Of a stretch of DNA of 6,356 nucleotides, positions 1 through 5,563 are shown in pieces. The translations under genes and the position numbers were made by a program. Each line of letters begins with the position of its first letter. Positions within the stretch are counted from its first letter, which is position 1. The notes under the pieces are model-generated. The model worked only from the letters and a program-made list of their open reading frames with translations, ran no database searches and was not told where the DNA came from. This DNA comes from Thermoanaerobaculales bacterium (GTDB lineage: Bacteria; Acidobacteriota; Thermoanaerobaculia; Thermoanaerobaculales; Sulfomarinibacteraceae), in the NCBI GenBank assembly GCA_029932545.1, contig JAOZPW010000135.1, positions 3,692 to 10,047 on the forward strand, read 5' to 3'.

Positions 1-777
1 CTGTTGGCATCGACGATTGTCGCCACGCTGGGCCTGATTGACGATTTCGGCGTTCTGACTCCGAAGGCCAAGGTGCTCGGCCAATTGGTAGCGATCTTTG
101 TGCTCTTGAGGGCGGGAATCTCGGTGCAGGTGGTGGTTCTTCCGATGTGGGCCCGGATCACGCTGACGATCATCTGGCTGGTCGGTCTGTCCAACGCCTT
201 CAATTTGATGGATATCATGGACGGCCTGGCTGCCGGCGTGGCAATCATCGCTGCGGGATTCCTGCTGACGGTGGCCAGCCTCAACGGGCGGTGGGTGGTG
301 GCGGCCTTTACGGTCGCCTTGATCGGCGCCCTCCTGGGATTTTTGAAGTTCAACTTCTTCCCGGCATCGATCTACCTCGGAGATTCAGGTTCGCTCTTTG
401 TTGGCTTGACACTGGGGGCTCTGGCGATGGTGATGGACTACACACGCCACAATCCTCTGGGTTGGGTGGCCCCGCTTTTCATTCTCGCCTTGCCGATTAT
501 GGATACGGCCTACGTAACGGTCTTGCGCCTCAAGGCGGGGCGCAAGATCTACCACGGCAGTCCGGACCACTTTCCCCTGCGATTGCGGCGCCGCATGGAA
601 GGCAAGACGGTACAGACCGTGCTGGTGATCTATGGCGCGGCGGTTCTCAGTGGAGCGCTGGGGGTTGTTGTGCTCTTCGTGTCTCCGCAGACGACGGTGA
701 TTATCGTTTCGGTGGCTGCAGTCGTGGCTCTGGTCTTCCTTCTTTGGTTGGCCAGGATCGACATGGAGCAGGTATGA
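1..777 (+). CDS. Polyprenyl-phosphate sugar-1-phosphate transferase, WecA/TagO/MraY-like, 3' part
   Basis: This integral membrane enzyme of the MraY/WecA/TagO family is expected to transfer a sugar-1-phosphate (often GlcNAc-1-P) from a UDP-sugar to undecaprenyl phosphate, the first step of lipid-linked glycan assembly at the inner membrane. The frame is open at the left edge. The visible 258 residues are the C-terminal two thirds or so; WecA-type proteins usually have 340-380, so the first membrane segments and the DDxxD region lie upstream. Seen motifs: GLIDD (residues 11-15), NAFNLMDIMDGLAAG (65-79, the NxxNxxDxxDGLA active-site loop), YLGDSGSLFVG (125-135), PIMDTA (165-170) and HGSPDHFPLRL (185-195). 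The last occupies the place of the histidine-rich HIP loop (HxHH) of WecA and lacks the usual cluster. Hydrophobic stretches alternate with these loops throughout. Its stop codon overlaps the next start as ATGA. The TTG at position 4 is not a credible start because homology continues to the edge. Acceptor and donor sugar cannot be told; MraY is less likely given the context. Confidence 0.9.
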   Translation: MLASTIVATLGLIDDFGVLTPKAKVLGQLVAIFVLLRAGISVQVVVLPMWARITLTIIWLVGLSNAFNLMDIMDGLAAGVAIIAAGFLLTVASLNGRWVVAAFTVALIGALLGFLKFNFFPASIYLGDSGSLFVGLTLGALAMVMDYTRHNPLGWVAPLFILALPIMDTAYVTVLRLKAGRKIYHGSPDHFPLRLRRRMEGKTVQTVLVIYGAAVLSGALGVVVLFVSPQTTVIIVSVAAVVALVFLLWLARIDMEQV

Positions 778-2072
778 CCCGGACGCTGATACTGGGTGGT
801 GGCCTGACCGGTCTGGTGACGGCGGAGTGTATGCAGGCCGAGGGTCATCAGGCTGTGGTGTTGGAAAAAGAGGCCGTTCCAGGCGGGGCCTGCCGGACCG
901 AAGAGCGTGGCACCTATTATTTTGACTACACGGGACACCTGTTACACGTTGCCCGAGATGAGACCCGCGATTACCTCGATCGGTTGGGCGTGTGGTCGGG
1001 CTTGGCCGAGCATGATCGCCGGGCGGCGATTCATCTCGGGGGGGCGGTCACCCCCTACCCCATCCAGATCCATACATGGGGACTGCCTCCTGAGGTTCGG
1101 CGTGACTGTCTGTTGGGCTTCATCGAGGCCTGGGCGGCCCGAAGGCCTGACCCGACAAATTTTTCACAGTGGGTGCTGGACCGGTTCGGGGAAGGTCTTG
1201 CACGGCATTTCTTCTTTCCATACAACGAAAAGCTCTTCCGGACTCGGTCCGAAGAGTTGTCGCTGGACTGGGTAGGTCGCTATGTGCCGAAACCGGACCT
1301 CAAAGAAGTTGTCGATGGCGCTCTCGGTCTCCACGACAAGGCCGTGGGCTACAACGCACATTTCCGCTATCCAAGCGAGGGAGGGATTCGTTTACTGGCC
1401 GATGCCGTTGCCGATCAGGTCTCAGACCTCCGCCTCGATACCGAAGTGACAAAAATCCATCTGAAAGAACGGTGGGTCGAAACTGCCGCCGGGGAACGGC
1501 TGCCGTGGGACCGGATGGCGGCTACTCTGGCTCTGCCCTTCTTGTTGGACCGTGTGGTTGATCCATTGCCGGACGATGTGGCGGCTGCCCGGCAGGCTCT
1601 GCGATGGGTCAATGTACTCAACGTGGCCCTCGGTGTGCGTGGCTCAGCGCCCCGGTCCGAACATTGGTTCTATTTTCCGGAGCCCGAGTTCCCGTTCTAC
1701 CGGGTCGGTTTTCCATCCAACCACGGCCATCTTGCACCGGAAGGTCATCATACGGTGTCGATCGAGATCAGTCTCAACCCCGGATCTCCGGTGCCCGAGA
1801 AGCTCGTCGAGCAGGCAGAGGCGGCCCTGATGCGGATCGGCCTCTTGCGGTCGGAGAACATCGAAGAACGGTTGGTAACCGTGCTCAATCCGGCCTACGT
1901 CGTTTTTGATCACGACCGGAAGGCGGCAGTCACTTGCCTGCGGCGATTCTTTTCAGATCATGGCGTGCACCTGGCGGGCCGTTGGGCCGAGTGGAAATAC
2001 TCGGCGATGGAGGACGCCATCCTCGACGGCGTGGCTGCGGCTCGGTGGTTGACGACCTCCGGCGACAGGTGA
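774..2072 (+). CDS. FAD-dependent oxidoreductase, protoporphyrinogen oxidase / UDP-galactopyranose mutase-like
   Basis: This is a 432-residue flavoprotein with an N-terminal Rossmann fold. LILGGGLTGL (residues 5-14) carries the GxGxxG dinucleotide motif, E31 at the end of the second strand would bind the adenine ribose, and GGACRT (37-42) matches the second FAD contact. Further family-like patterns are FFPYNEKLF (147-155), the GYNAHFRYPSEGGI region (192-205) and a C-terminal GRWAEWKYSAMEDAILDG (402-419), the usual FAD-contacting end of this superfamily. No signal peptide or membrane segment is seen, so it is probably cytoplasmic. I chose the ATG at 774 because it overlaps the previous stop (ATGA), has GGAG at 765-768 with a 5-nt gap, and the GxGxxG motif begins right after it. 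Between a sugar-phosphate transferase and a glycosyltransferase, the likely job is modification of a nucleotide sugar or lipid-linked precursor, as UDP-galactopyranose mutases do by redox-assisted ring contraction. It is too divergent to call glf, and annotation as protoporphyrinogen oxidase from the fold alone would be unsafe. Confidence 0.85.
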   Translation: MTRTLILGGGLTGLVTAECMQAEGHQAVVLEKEAVPGGACRTEERGTYYFDYTGHLLHVARDETRDYLDRLGVWSGLAEHDRRAAIHLGGAVTPYPIQIHTWGLPPEVRRDCLLGFIEAWAARRPDPTNFSQWVLDRFGEGLARHFFFPYNEKLFRTRSEELSLDWVGRYVPKPDLKEVVDGALGLHDKAVGYNAHFRYPSEGGIRLLADAVADQVSDLRLDTEVTKIHLKERWVETAAGERLPWDRMAATLALPFLLDRVVDPLPDDVAAARQALRWVNVLNVALGVRGSAPRSEHWFYFPEPEFPFYRVGFPSNHGHLAPEGHHTVSIEISLNPGSPVPEKLVEQAEAALMRIGLLRSENIEERLVTVLNPAYVVFDHDRKAAVTCLRRFFSDHGVHLAGRWAEWKYSAMEDAILDGVAAARWLTTSGDR

Positions 2073-2125
2073 GCCTCGTGCAAGAAAACAGAAATCGCCA
2101 CAAAAAGGCTGAGGTCAAACGGTGA
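2069..2125 (+). other. Possible 18-codon ORF filling the gap between two operon genes
   Basis: A GTG at 2069 overlaps the stop of the FAD enzyme gene (GTGA), and the frame ends at a TGA that overlaps the GTG start of the glycosyltransferase gene, again as GTGA. It would encode VSLVQENRNRHKKAEVKR, a very basic peptide that could couple translation across the 49-nt gap. There is no good Shine-Dalgarno before 2069, and the second half consists of the A-rich repeat found in other spacers. Chance is therefore a good explanation, and I do not count it as a confirmed gene. Confidence 0.12.
2097..2108 (+). repeat. A-rich dispersed repeat word, copy 1, inside the operon
   Basis: The 12-mer GCCACAAAAAGG lies in the gap between the FAD enzyme and glycosyltransferase genes. 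The identical 12-mer occurs in the opposite orientation at 5679-5690, and an 11/12 match (T for C at the fifth position) sits at 5559-5570. The surrounding A-rich sequence (about 2081-2118) is unlike the GC-rich genes on either side. Part of the copy directly precedes the GAGG (2111-2114) that serves as ribosome binding site for the next gene. Confidence 0.5.
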
Positions 2126-3261
2126 TTCGGGTTCTTCACATCATCACTCGCCTCGAACTGGGGGGCGCCCAGCGCAATACGCTTTACACGGTGGCCAACC
2201 TCGACAGATCGCTGTTTTCGGTCGGTCTCGCCTGGGGTCCTGGGGATGAGTTGGACTCCGAGGCGATGGAGATCGAAGATCTTGAGCGCTTTGAAATCTC
2301 CGCCATGACCCGGCCGATCGCTCCTCGGATGGACCTCCGGGCTTTGCGAGATCTGCGACGGGCCATCAGGGATTTCGAGCCGGATATCGTGCACACGCAC
2401 TCGTCAAAGGCCGGCATCCTGGGACGAACGGTCGCCCATCTGGAAAAGGTCTCGACCGTCATTCATTCGATTCATGGTTGGGGGTTTACGCCACTGCAAT
2501 CACCGGCCAAGCGGCGCCTTTTCCTGGCGGCCGAGCGGCGGGTCGCGCGCTGGACCGACCACTTCATCGCCGTCAGCCAGGCCAATATCGACCAGGGCAG
2601 GGACCTGGGCCTGCTGGGTGAAAATATCAGCCTGATTCGTTCAGGTATCGATTTGTCGCCGTTCGGATATTCATCGGATCCGGCGCCGGTCAGACGGGAA
2701 TTGGCTATTCCCGAGGGTGTGGCGGTCGTGACACAGATCGGCAATCTCAAACCTCAGAAAGCGCCTCTGGACTTCGTACGGATGGCGGCGATCGTTGCCT
2801 CGTCCTTCCCGGAGGTTCGCTTCGTCATTGCGGGAGACGGGCCCTTGCGCGAACAGGTCAGTGATTTGGCAAATGTGCTGGGGATTGCAGATCGCTTGCA
2901 CCTGCCGGGATGGTGGCGGGACGTGCCGGCTCTGTTGGCAGCGACCGATGTCGCCGTTCTGACCTCGCGGCACGAGGGTCTGCCGCGTGCTGTGGTCGAG
3001 GCGTTGGCAGCCGGTGTTCCCGTGGTGGCGACGGCCGTTGACGGCACGCCTGAGGTGGTGCGTGAGGGCGTCAACGGGTTTCTTGCGCCCCCCGGCGATG
3101 TCGAGCGTCTGGCGGCAGGGGTGTGTACCCTGCTCGAAGACGAGGATCGCCGGCGGGTGATGGGTGAGGCCGCGAGTCAGGGTCTCGAGGAATTTGACAT
3201 CGATGTGATGGTTCGCCGACAAGAGGAGTTGTATCAATGCCTGAGTTGCCGCAAGAGCTGA
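2122..3261 (+). CDS. Glycosyltransferase family 4 (GT-B fold), surface glycan synthesis
   Basis: This is a 379-residue retaining glycosyltransferase of the GT4 type. The N-terminal acceptor domain begins with RLELGGAQR (residues 10-18), the usual glycine-rich loop, and holds HTHSSKAG (91-98) and HSIHGWGF (115-122). The C-terminal nucleotide-sugar domain holds IRSGID (172-177), GNLKPQK (207-213), AGDGPLR (237-243) and HEGLPRAVVEALAAGVPVV (284-302). The last contains the EX7E pair, E285 and E293, that marks the family. There is no membrane segment, so it probably works in the cytoplasm or on the inner face of the membrane, adding a sugar to the lipid-linked acceptor. The GTG start is preceded by GAGG at 2111-2114 with a 7-nt gap, and no in-frame alternative leaves the N-terminal strand intact. 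The 3' end overlaps the next gene by 25 nt. Donor sugar and linkage cannot be read from the sequence. Confidence 0.93.
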   Translation: MIRVLHIITRLELGGAQRNTLYTVANLDRSLFSVGLAWGPGDELDSEAMEIEDLERFEISAMTRPIAPRMDLRALRDLRRAIRDFEPDIVHTHSSKAGILGRTVAHLEKVSTVIHSIHGWGFTPLQSPAKRRLFLAAERRVARWTDHFIAVSQANIDQGRDLGLLGENISLIRSGIDLSPFGYSSDPAPVRRELAIPEGVAVVTQIGNLKPQKAPLDFVRMAAIVASSFPEVRFVIAGDGPLREQVSDLANVLGIADRLHLPGWWRDVPALLAATDVAVLTSRHEGLPRAVVEALAAGVPVVATAVDGTPEVVREGVNGFLAPPGDVERLAAGVCTLLEDEDRRRVMGEAASQGLEEFDIDVMVRRQEELYQCLSCRKS

Positions 3262-4013
3262 TCGCCACTTGGTTTCTGGTTTTCGGGGCGATTGTGGGCT
3301 CCTTCCTCAACGTGGTGATCTACCGCGTGCCGCTGAGGCGTTCGATCGTCAGTCCAGGTTCTGCCTGCCCCGGCTGCGGGGCCTCGATCCGCTGGTATGA
3401 CAACATCCCCATCCTGTCGTGGCTGGCGCTGAAGGGTCGGTGCCGTGCCTGCAAGACTTCGATTTCCATTCGATATCCTCTCGTGGAATTGGGCGCGGGC
3501 CTGCTGGCGGTGGGAACATTTCTCGGTTGGGGCCTGACGGTTGCCGCCTTCGAGGTGCTGGTGTTCTCGTGGGTCTGTCTGGTCCTTGCCCTGATCGACT
3601 ACGACCACCAGATTCTGCCGGATGTCATTACCTATCCCTTGATCCTCTTCGGCATCGGGATGTCGTGTGCGGGGGGCATGACCTGGTGGCTTGATTCGGT
3701 CGTGGGTGCGGTGTTCGGCGCCCTGTTGCCGATTGCCGTGATTGTGCTCTACAAGCTGATTCGTGGCGAGGAGGGCATGGGTTGGGGCGATGTCAAATTT
3801 CTGGCCGGCATCGGGGCCGTCGTCGGCCTCGCAGGCTGCCTGTGGGTGCTGATCGTCGGCGCGTTGCTTGGTGCACTGGTCGGTTTGGCCTTGATGGTGA
3901 TGGGTCGCGGGACGGCCAAGACCGCGTTGCCGTTTGGTACCTTCCTGGCCCTGGCAGCGCTGCTCTACCTCTTCTTGCCGCCCGCCTGGCGCCTCTGGCC
4001 GCCGGTGATGTGA
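3237..4013 (+). CDS. Type IV prepilin peptidase / N-methyltransferase (PilD/GspO family, A24)
   Basis: This 258-residue polytopic membrane aspartyl protease cleaves the short leader of type IV pilins and type II secretion pseudopilins, and usually N-methylates the new N-terminus. Seen features in order: GAIVGSFLNVVIYRVP (residues 17-32, the family signature), a cytoplasmic loop with a zinc-type tetracysteine set CPGC (44-47) and CRAC (69-72) followed by IRYPLVE (78-84), then about six further hydrophobic segments. The two catalytic aspartates are D121 in LIDYDHQILPD (119-129) and D185 in GMGWGDVKFL (180-189). LPFGTFLAL (231-239) is a typical late motif. Length and domain set are complete, so both protease and methylase functions are plausible. 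The ATG has GAGGAG at 3223-3228 with an 8-nt gap, inside the end of the glycosyltransferase gene, so translation is probably coupled. No pilin or secretin gene is in view, so whether it serves pili (pilD) or type II secretion (gspO) cannot be decided. Confidence 0.95.
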   Translation: MPELPQELIATWFLVFGAIVGSFLNVVIYRVPLRRSIVSPGSACPGCGASIRWYDNIPILSWLALKGRCRACKTSISIRYPLVELGAGLLAVGTFLGWGLTVAAFEVLVFSWVCLVLALIDYDHQILPDVITYPLILFGIGMSCAGGMTWWLDSVVGAVFGALLPIAVIVLYKLIRGEEGMGWGDVKFLAGIGAVVGLAGCLWVLIVGALLGALVGLALMVMGRGTAKTALPFGTFLALAALLYLFLPPAWRLWPPVM

Positions 4014-4014
4014 A

Positions 4015-4044
4015 AGCTCTCAGCTCTCAGCTCTCAGCTCTCAG
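4015..4044. repeat. Heptanucleotide tandem repeat AGCTCTC, 4.3 copies
   Basis: Four exact copies of AGCTCTC occupy 4015-4042, followed by AG, starting one base after the prepilin peptidase stop codon. There is no phase variation role for the upstream gene because the array lies outside its coding frame. A related pair of units, AGCTATC and AGCTGAC, occurs at 5738-5751. The array begins the block of repeats that fills the convergent spacer up to the selA stop. Confidence 0.9.
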
Positions 4045-4065
4045 TATGACGCCTCAACAACCGTC

Positions 4066-4109
4066 ACGAAGAGACCACAATAGGAGAAATCTCTTTGTGC
4101 TCTTGGCGT
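4066..4109. terminator. Imperfect palindrome in the convergent spacer, possible bidirectional terminator
   Basis: The arms fold with about 16 pairs: 4066-4068 with 4107-4109, 4071-4074 with 4101-4104, 4076-4080 (CACAA) with 4095-4099 (TTGTG), and 4083-4086 with 4091-4094 around an AAAT loop. Two pairs are G-U, and there are small mismatches and a 2-nt bulge. It lies midway between two convergent stop codons, the usual place for a shared terminator. Neither strand has a run of Ts directly after the stem and the stem is AT-rich, so it is not a classical intrinsic terminator. It may simply be the palindromic core of the repeat element. Confidence 0.28.
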
Positions 4110-4133
4110 CTTTGCGGTTCAATTGTGTTCTTG
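4091..4133. repeat. T-rich degenerate repeat with about 10-bp period
   Basis: Words of the type TTTGTG, TTGGCG, TTTGCGG and TTGTG follow one another at about 9-12 bp spacing. The same style of sequence, also T-rich on this strand, is found at 5661-5710, and A-rich on this strand at 5540-5605. No open frame or RNA gene is recognisable. From general knowledge, runs of this kind (TTTGTG/TTTGCG words in series) occur as dispersed intergenic sequences in several bacterial phyla; I know of no assigned function. Confidence 0.55.
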
Positions 4134-4134
4134 T

Positions 4135-4154
4135 CCCTGACCCCTGACCCCTGA
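4135..4154. repeat. Heptanucleotide tandem repeat CCCCTGA, about 3 copies
   Basis: CCCTGA at 4135-4140 is followed by two exact CCCCTGA units (4141-4147, 4148-4154), then a decayed unit CTTCCTGA whose last base is directly before the selA stop codon complement at 4163. The unit length of 7 is the same as that of the AGCTCTC array 90 bp to the left. Confidence 0.85.
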
Positions 4155-4162
4155 CTTCCTGA

Positions 4163-5503
4163 TCAACTGGAGGCCGCGAGAATGCCCTGGATCAGCGCTC
4201 CGTCTTGCTCGGGAAAGACGGTCCGGAGATCAAGTACGACGTGATCCTCCTCCATGCGCCCAATGATCGGAGGCGTCTGCTTTCGCAGAGCGTCGAGCAG
4301 AGCTTGCCCCCCGGTGATCTCAAGGCCGTAGCCGGCCATGGTTTCGTCGGGTGTTGTGCCGCCGCCCAGCGTTGATCGGGTCGAACGGCCCCGAGCGGGA
4401 ACGCCCTTTTCGCGCAATTTTCGGCCGATACGGCCTGCTCTTCGTTTGAGTGTCTCAATCGTTGTGTTGAGCATGGCGTACAGGGGGATCTCATCCAGCC
4501 GGCCGGTTTCATGGGCGCGAAGTATTCGGTCCATCAATACCAGGGCGGTCTTGTCCGGGCGCAGGGCGCGGTAGAGAGGGTGGGTGCCCAGCGGCTTCAC
4601 CCACGCTTCGGAACCGACGATGATCCCGGCCTGGGGGCCTCCGAGCAGTTTGTCCCCGGAAAAGCAGACAATGTCGGCGCCCGCCCCCAGCAAATCCGTG
4701 ACGGTTTCTTCGTTGGGAAGGCCCCATCGCCGGAGATCGTGGAGGCAGCCGGAACCCTGGTCGACGATCAAGGGCAGTCCATTCTCGTGGGCCAGCGTTG
4801 CCAGTTCGGCCGTGGAGGGACTGGCCGTGAAGCCGACAATTCGGAAATTGGACTGATGAGCAACCAACACAGCGGCGGTATTCTCGGTAATAGCGTCCTG
4901 ATAGTCGTGCAGGTGGGTTCGATTGGTACACCCGACTTCGACCAGCCGGCACCCGGCCGATTCCATGACGGCCGGCAGTCGGAAGGAGCCGCCGATTTCG
5001 ATCAACTGCGAGCGCGAAACGATGACTTCGCGGCCTCCGGTCAGGGCAGCCAGAATCAGAAGGAGCGAGGCGGCGTTGTTGTTGACCATGACCGCGCTTT
5101 CGGCCCCGCACACCCGGGCGATTTTGTCTCGCAGGGGGGCCAATCGTTGGCCTCTTTGCCCGGCCTGGACGTCGTATTCCAGTGCCAGATATCCAAGAAG
5201 GGACTGCTGGCGAGCCGCCGGCATCGGTGCGCGGCCGAGGTTGGTGTGGAGCAGGACGCCGGTCGCGTTGATAACTGCGGAGTAGGCCTCGGCCTCTGCG
5301 CTCCTGACCTTGGCCAGAACAGCTTCTTGTAAATCGGCGGTTGAGGGAGAGTCTCCGGCCCCAATGAGTCGACGCGCGTCGTCCAGCGCTTCGCGGCAGG
5401 CCTCGAGGAGGGCGGTATGGCCCCAACGCTCGAGAGCGCTCTCGAGTGCGGGAGACTCCAACAGGCGGTGAACGGCGGGCAGTCGGCGGAGTTCTTGAGT
5501 CAC
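4163..5503 (-). CDS. selA: L-seryl-tRNA(Sec) selenium transferase
   Basis: SelA is a PLP enzyme, a large ring-shaped oligomer in studied bacteria, that converts Ser-tRNA(Sec) to Sec-tRNA(Sec) using selenophosphate. The 446-residue product is close to the E. coli length (463). The N-terminal tRNA-binding part begins LRRLPAVHRLLES (residues 5-17), matching LPAIDRLL of E. coli SelA. The catalytic part shows VINATGVLLHTNLGRAP (77-93), MVNNNAAS (139-146), VSRSQLIEIGGSFRLP (162-177), VGCTNRTH (190-197), VDQGSG (247-252) and FSGDKLLGGPQAG (281-293) with PLP lysine K285. The THPLYRALRPDK stretch (307-318) carries the conserved arginines R312 and R315. The C-terminal domain contains PIIGR (412-416). 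GTG at 5503 is the only start that keeps the N-terminal domain; an in-frame TGA lies 24 nt upstream. No clear Shine-Dalgarno precedes it. selB, commonly next to selA, is absent here: the genes on both sides are on the other strand. The presence of selA implies selenoproteins elsewhere in the genome. Confidence 0.97.
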   Translation of the reverse strand: MTQELRRLPAVHRLLESPALESALERWGHTALLEACREALDDARRLIGAGDSPSTADLQEAVLAKVRSAEAEAYSAVINATGVLLHTNLGRAPMPAARQQSLLGYLALEYDVQAGQRGQRLAPLRDKIARVCGAESAVMVNNNAASLLLILAALTGGREVIVSRSQLIEIGGSFRLPAVMESAGCRLVEVGCTNRTHLHDYQDAITENTAAVLVAHQSNFRIVGFTASPSTAELATLAHENGLPLIVDQGSGCLHDLRRWGLPNEETVTDLLGAGADIVCFSGDKLLGGPQAGIIVGSEAWVKPLGTHPLYRALRPDKTALVLMDRILRAHETGRLDEIPLYAMLNTTIETLKRRAGRIGRKLREKGVPARGRSTRSTLGGGTTPDETMAGYGLEITGGQALLDALRKQTPPIIGRMEEDHVVLDLRTVFPEQDGALIQGILAASS

Positions 5504-5509
5504 GAGGCC

Positions 5510-5540
5510 ATTGTATCGCGGCTGTCATGGCTGCTTGCAA
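5510..5540 (-). promoter_or_regulatory. Possible promoter of selA giving a leaderless or very short leader
   Basis: On the minus strand TACAAT (5515-5510, 5 of 6 to TATAAT) ends 6 nt before the selA GTG. TTGCAA at 5540-5535 could be the -35 box, but the 19-nt spacing is wide. Transcription would begin at or next to the start codon, which would agree with the missing Shine-Dalgarno. Promoters further back in the AT-rich core are equally possible, and would place the hairpin at 5527-5563 in the mRNA leader. Confidence 0.25.
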
Positions 5541-5563
5541 AAAGCCACAAGAAGAGCAGCCAT
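5527..5563 (-). promoter_or_regulatory. Hairpin directly upstream of selA, enclosing a 12-codon in-frame ORF
   Basis: ATGGCTGCT (5527-5535) and AGCAGCCAT (5555-5563) are perfect 9-bp inverted repeats with a 19-nt loop. Read on the minus strand the stem starts with an ATG, and the frame MAALLVAFCKQP ends at a TGA at 5527-5525, in frame with selA and 21 nt before its GTG. In E. coli a SECIS-like hairpin in the selAB leader is known to bind SelB and lower selA expression, so a structured leader here is suggestive. I see no firm SECIS sequence match, and part of the stem comes from the A-rich repeat. No T-run follows on either strand, so a terminator is unlikely. Confidence 0.4.

Noticed and set aside
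147..773. Long open frame extending the FAD enzyme upstream to 147
   Set aside because: The upstream part is the WecA-like gene read in another frame. Its composition is not protein-like, while the GxGxxG motif and ribosome binding site fit the ATG at 774.
4015..4162. CRISPR array
   Set aside because: Units are 7 bp and directly adjacent without spacers, and there are no cas genes.
4511..5332. 273-codon plus-strand frame opposite selA
   Set aside because: It has no recognisable motif and lies wholly antisense to a clear selA. Long antisense frames are common in GC-rich genes.
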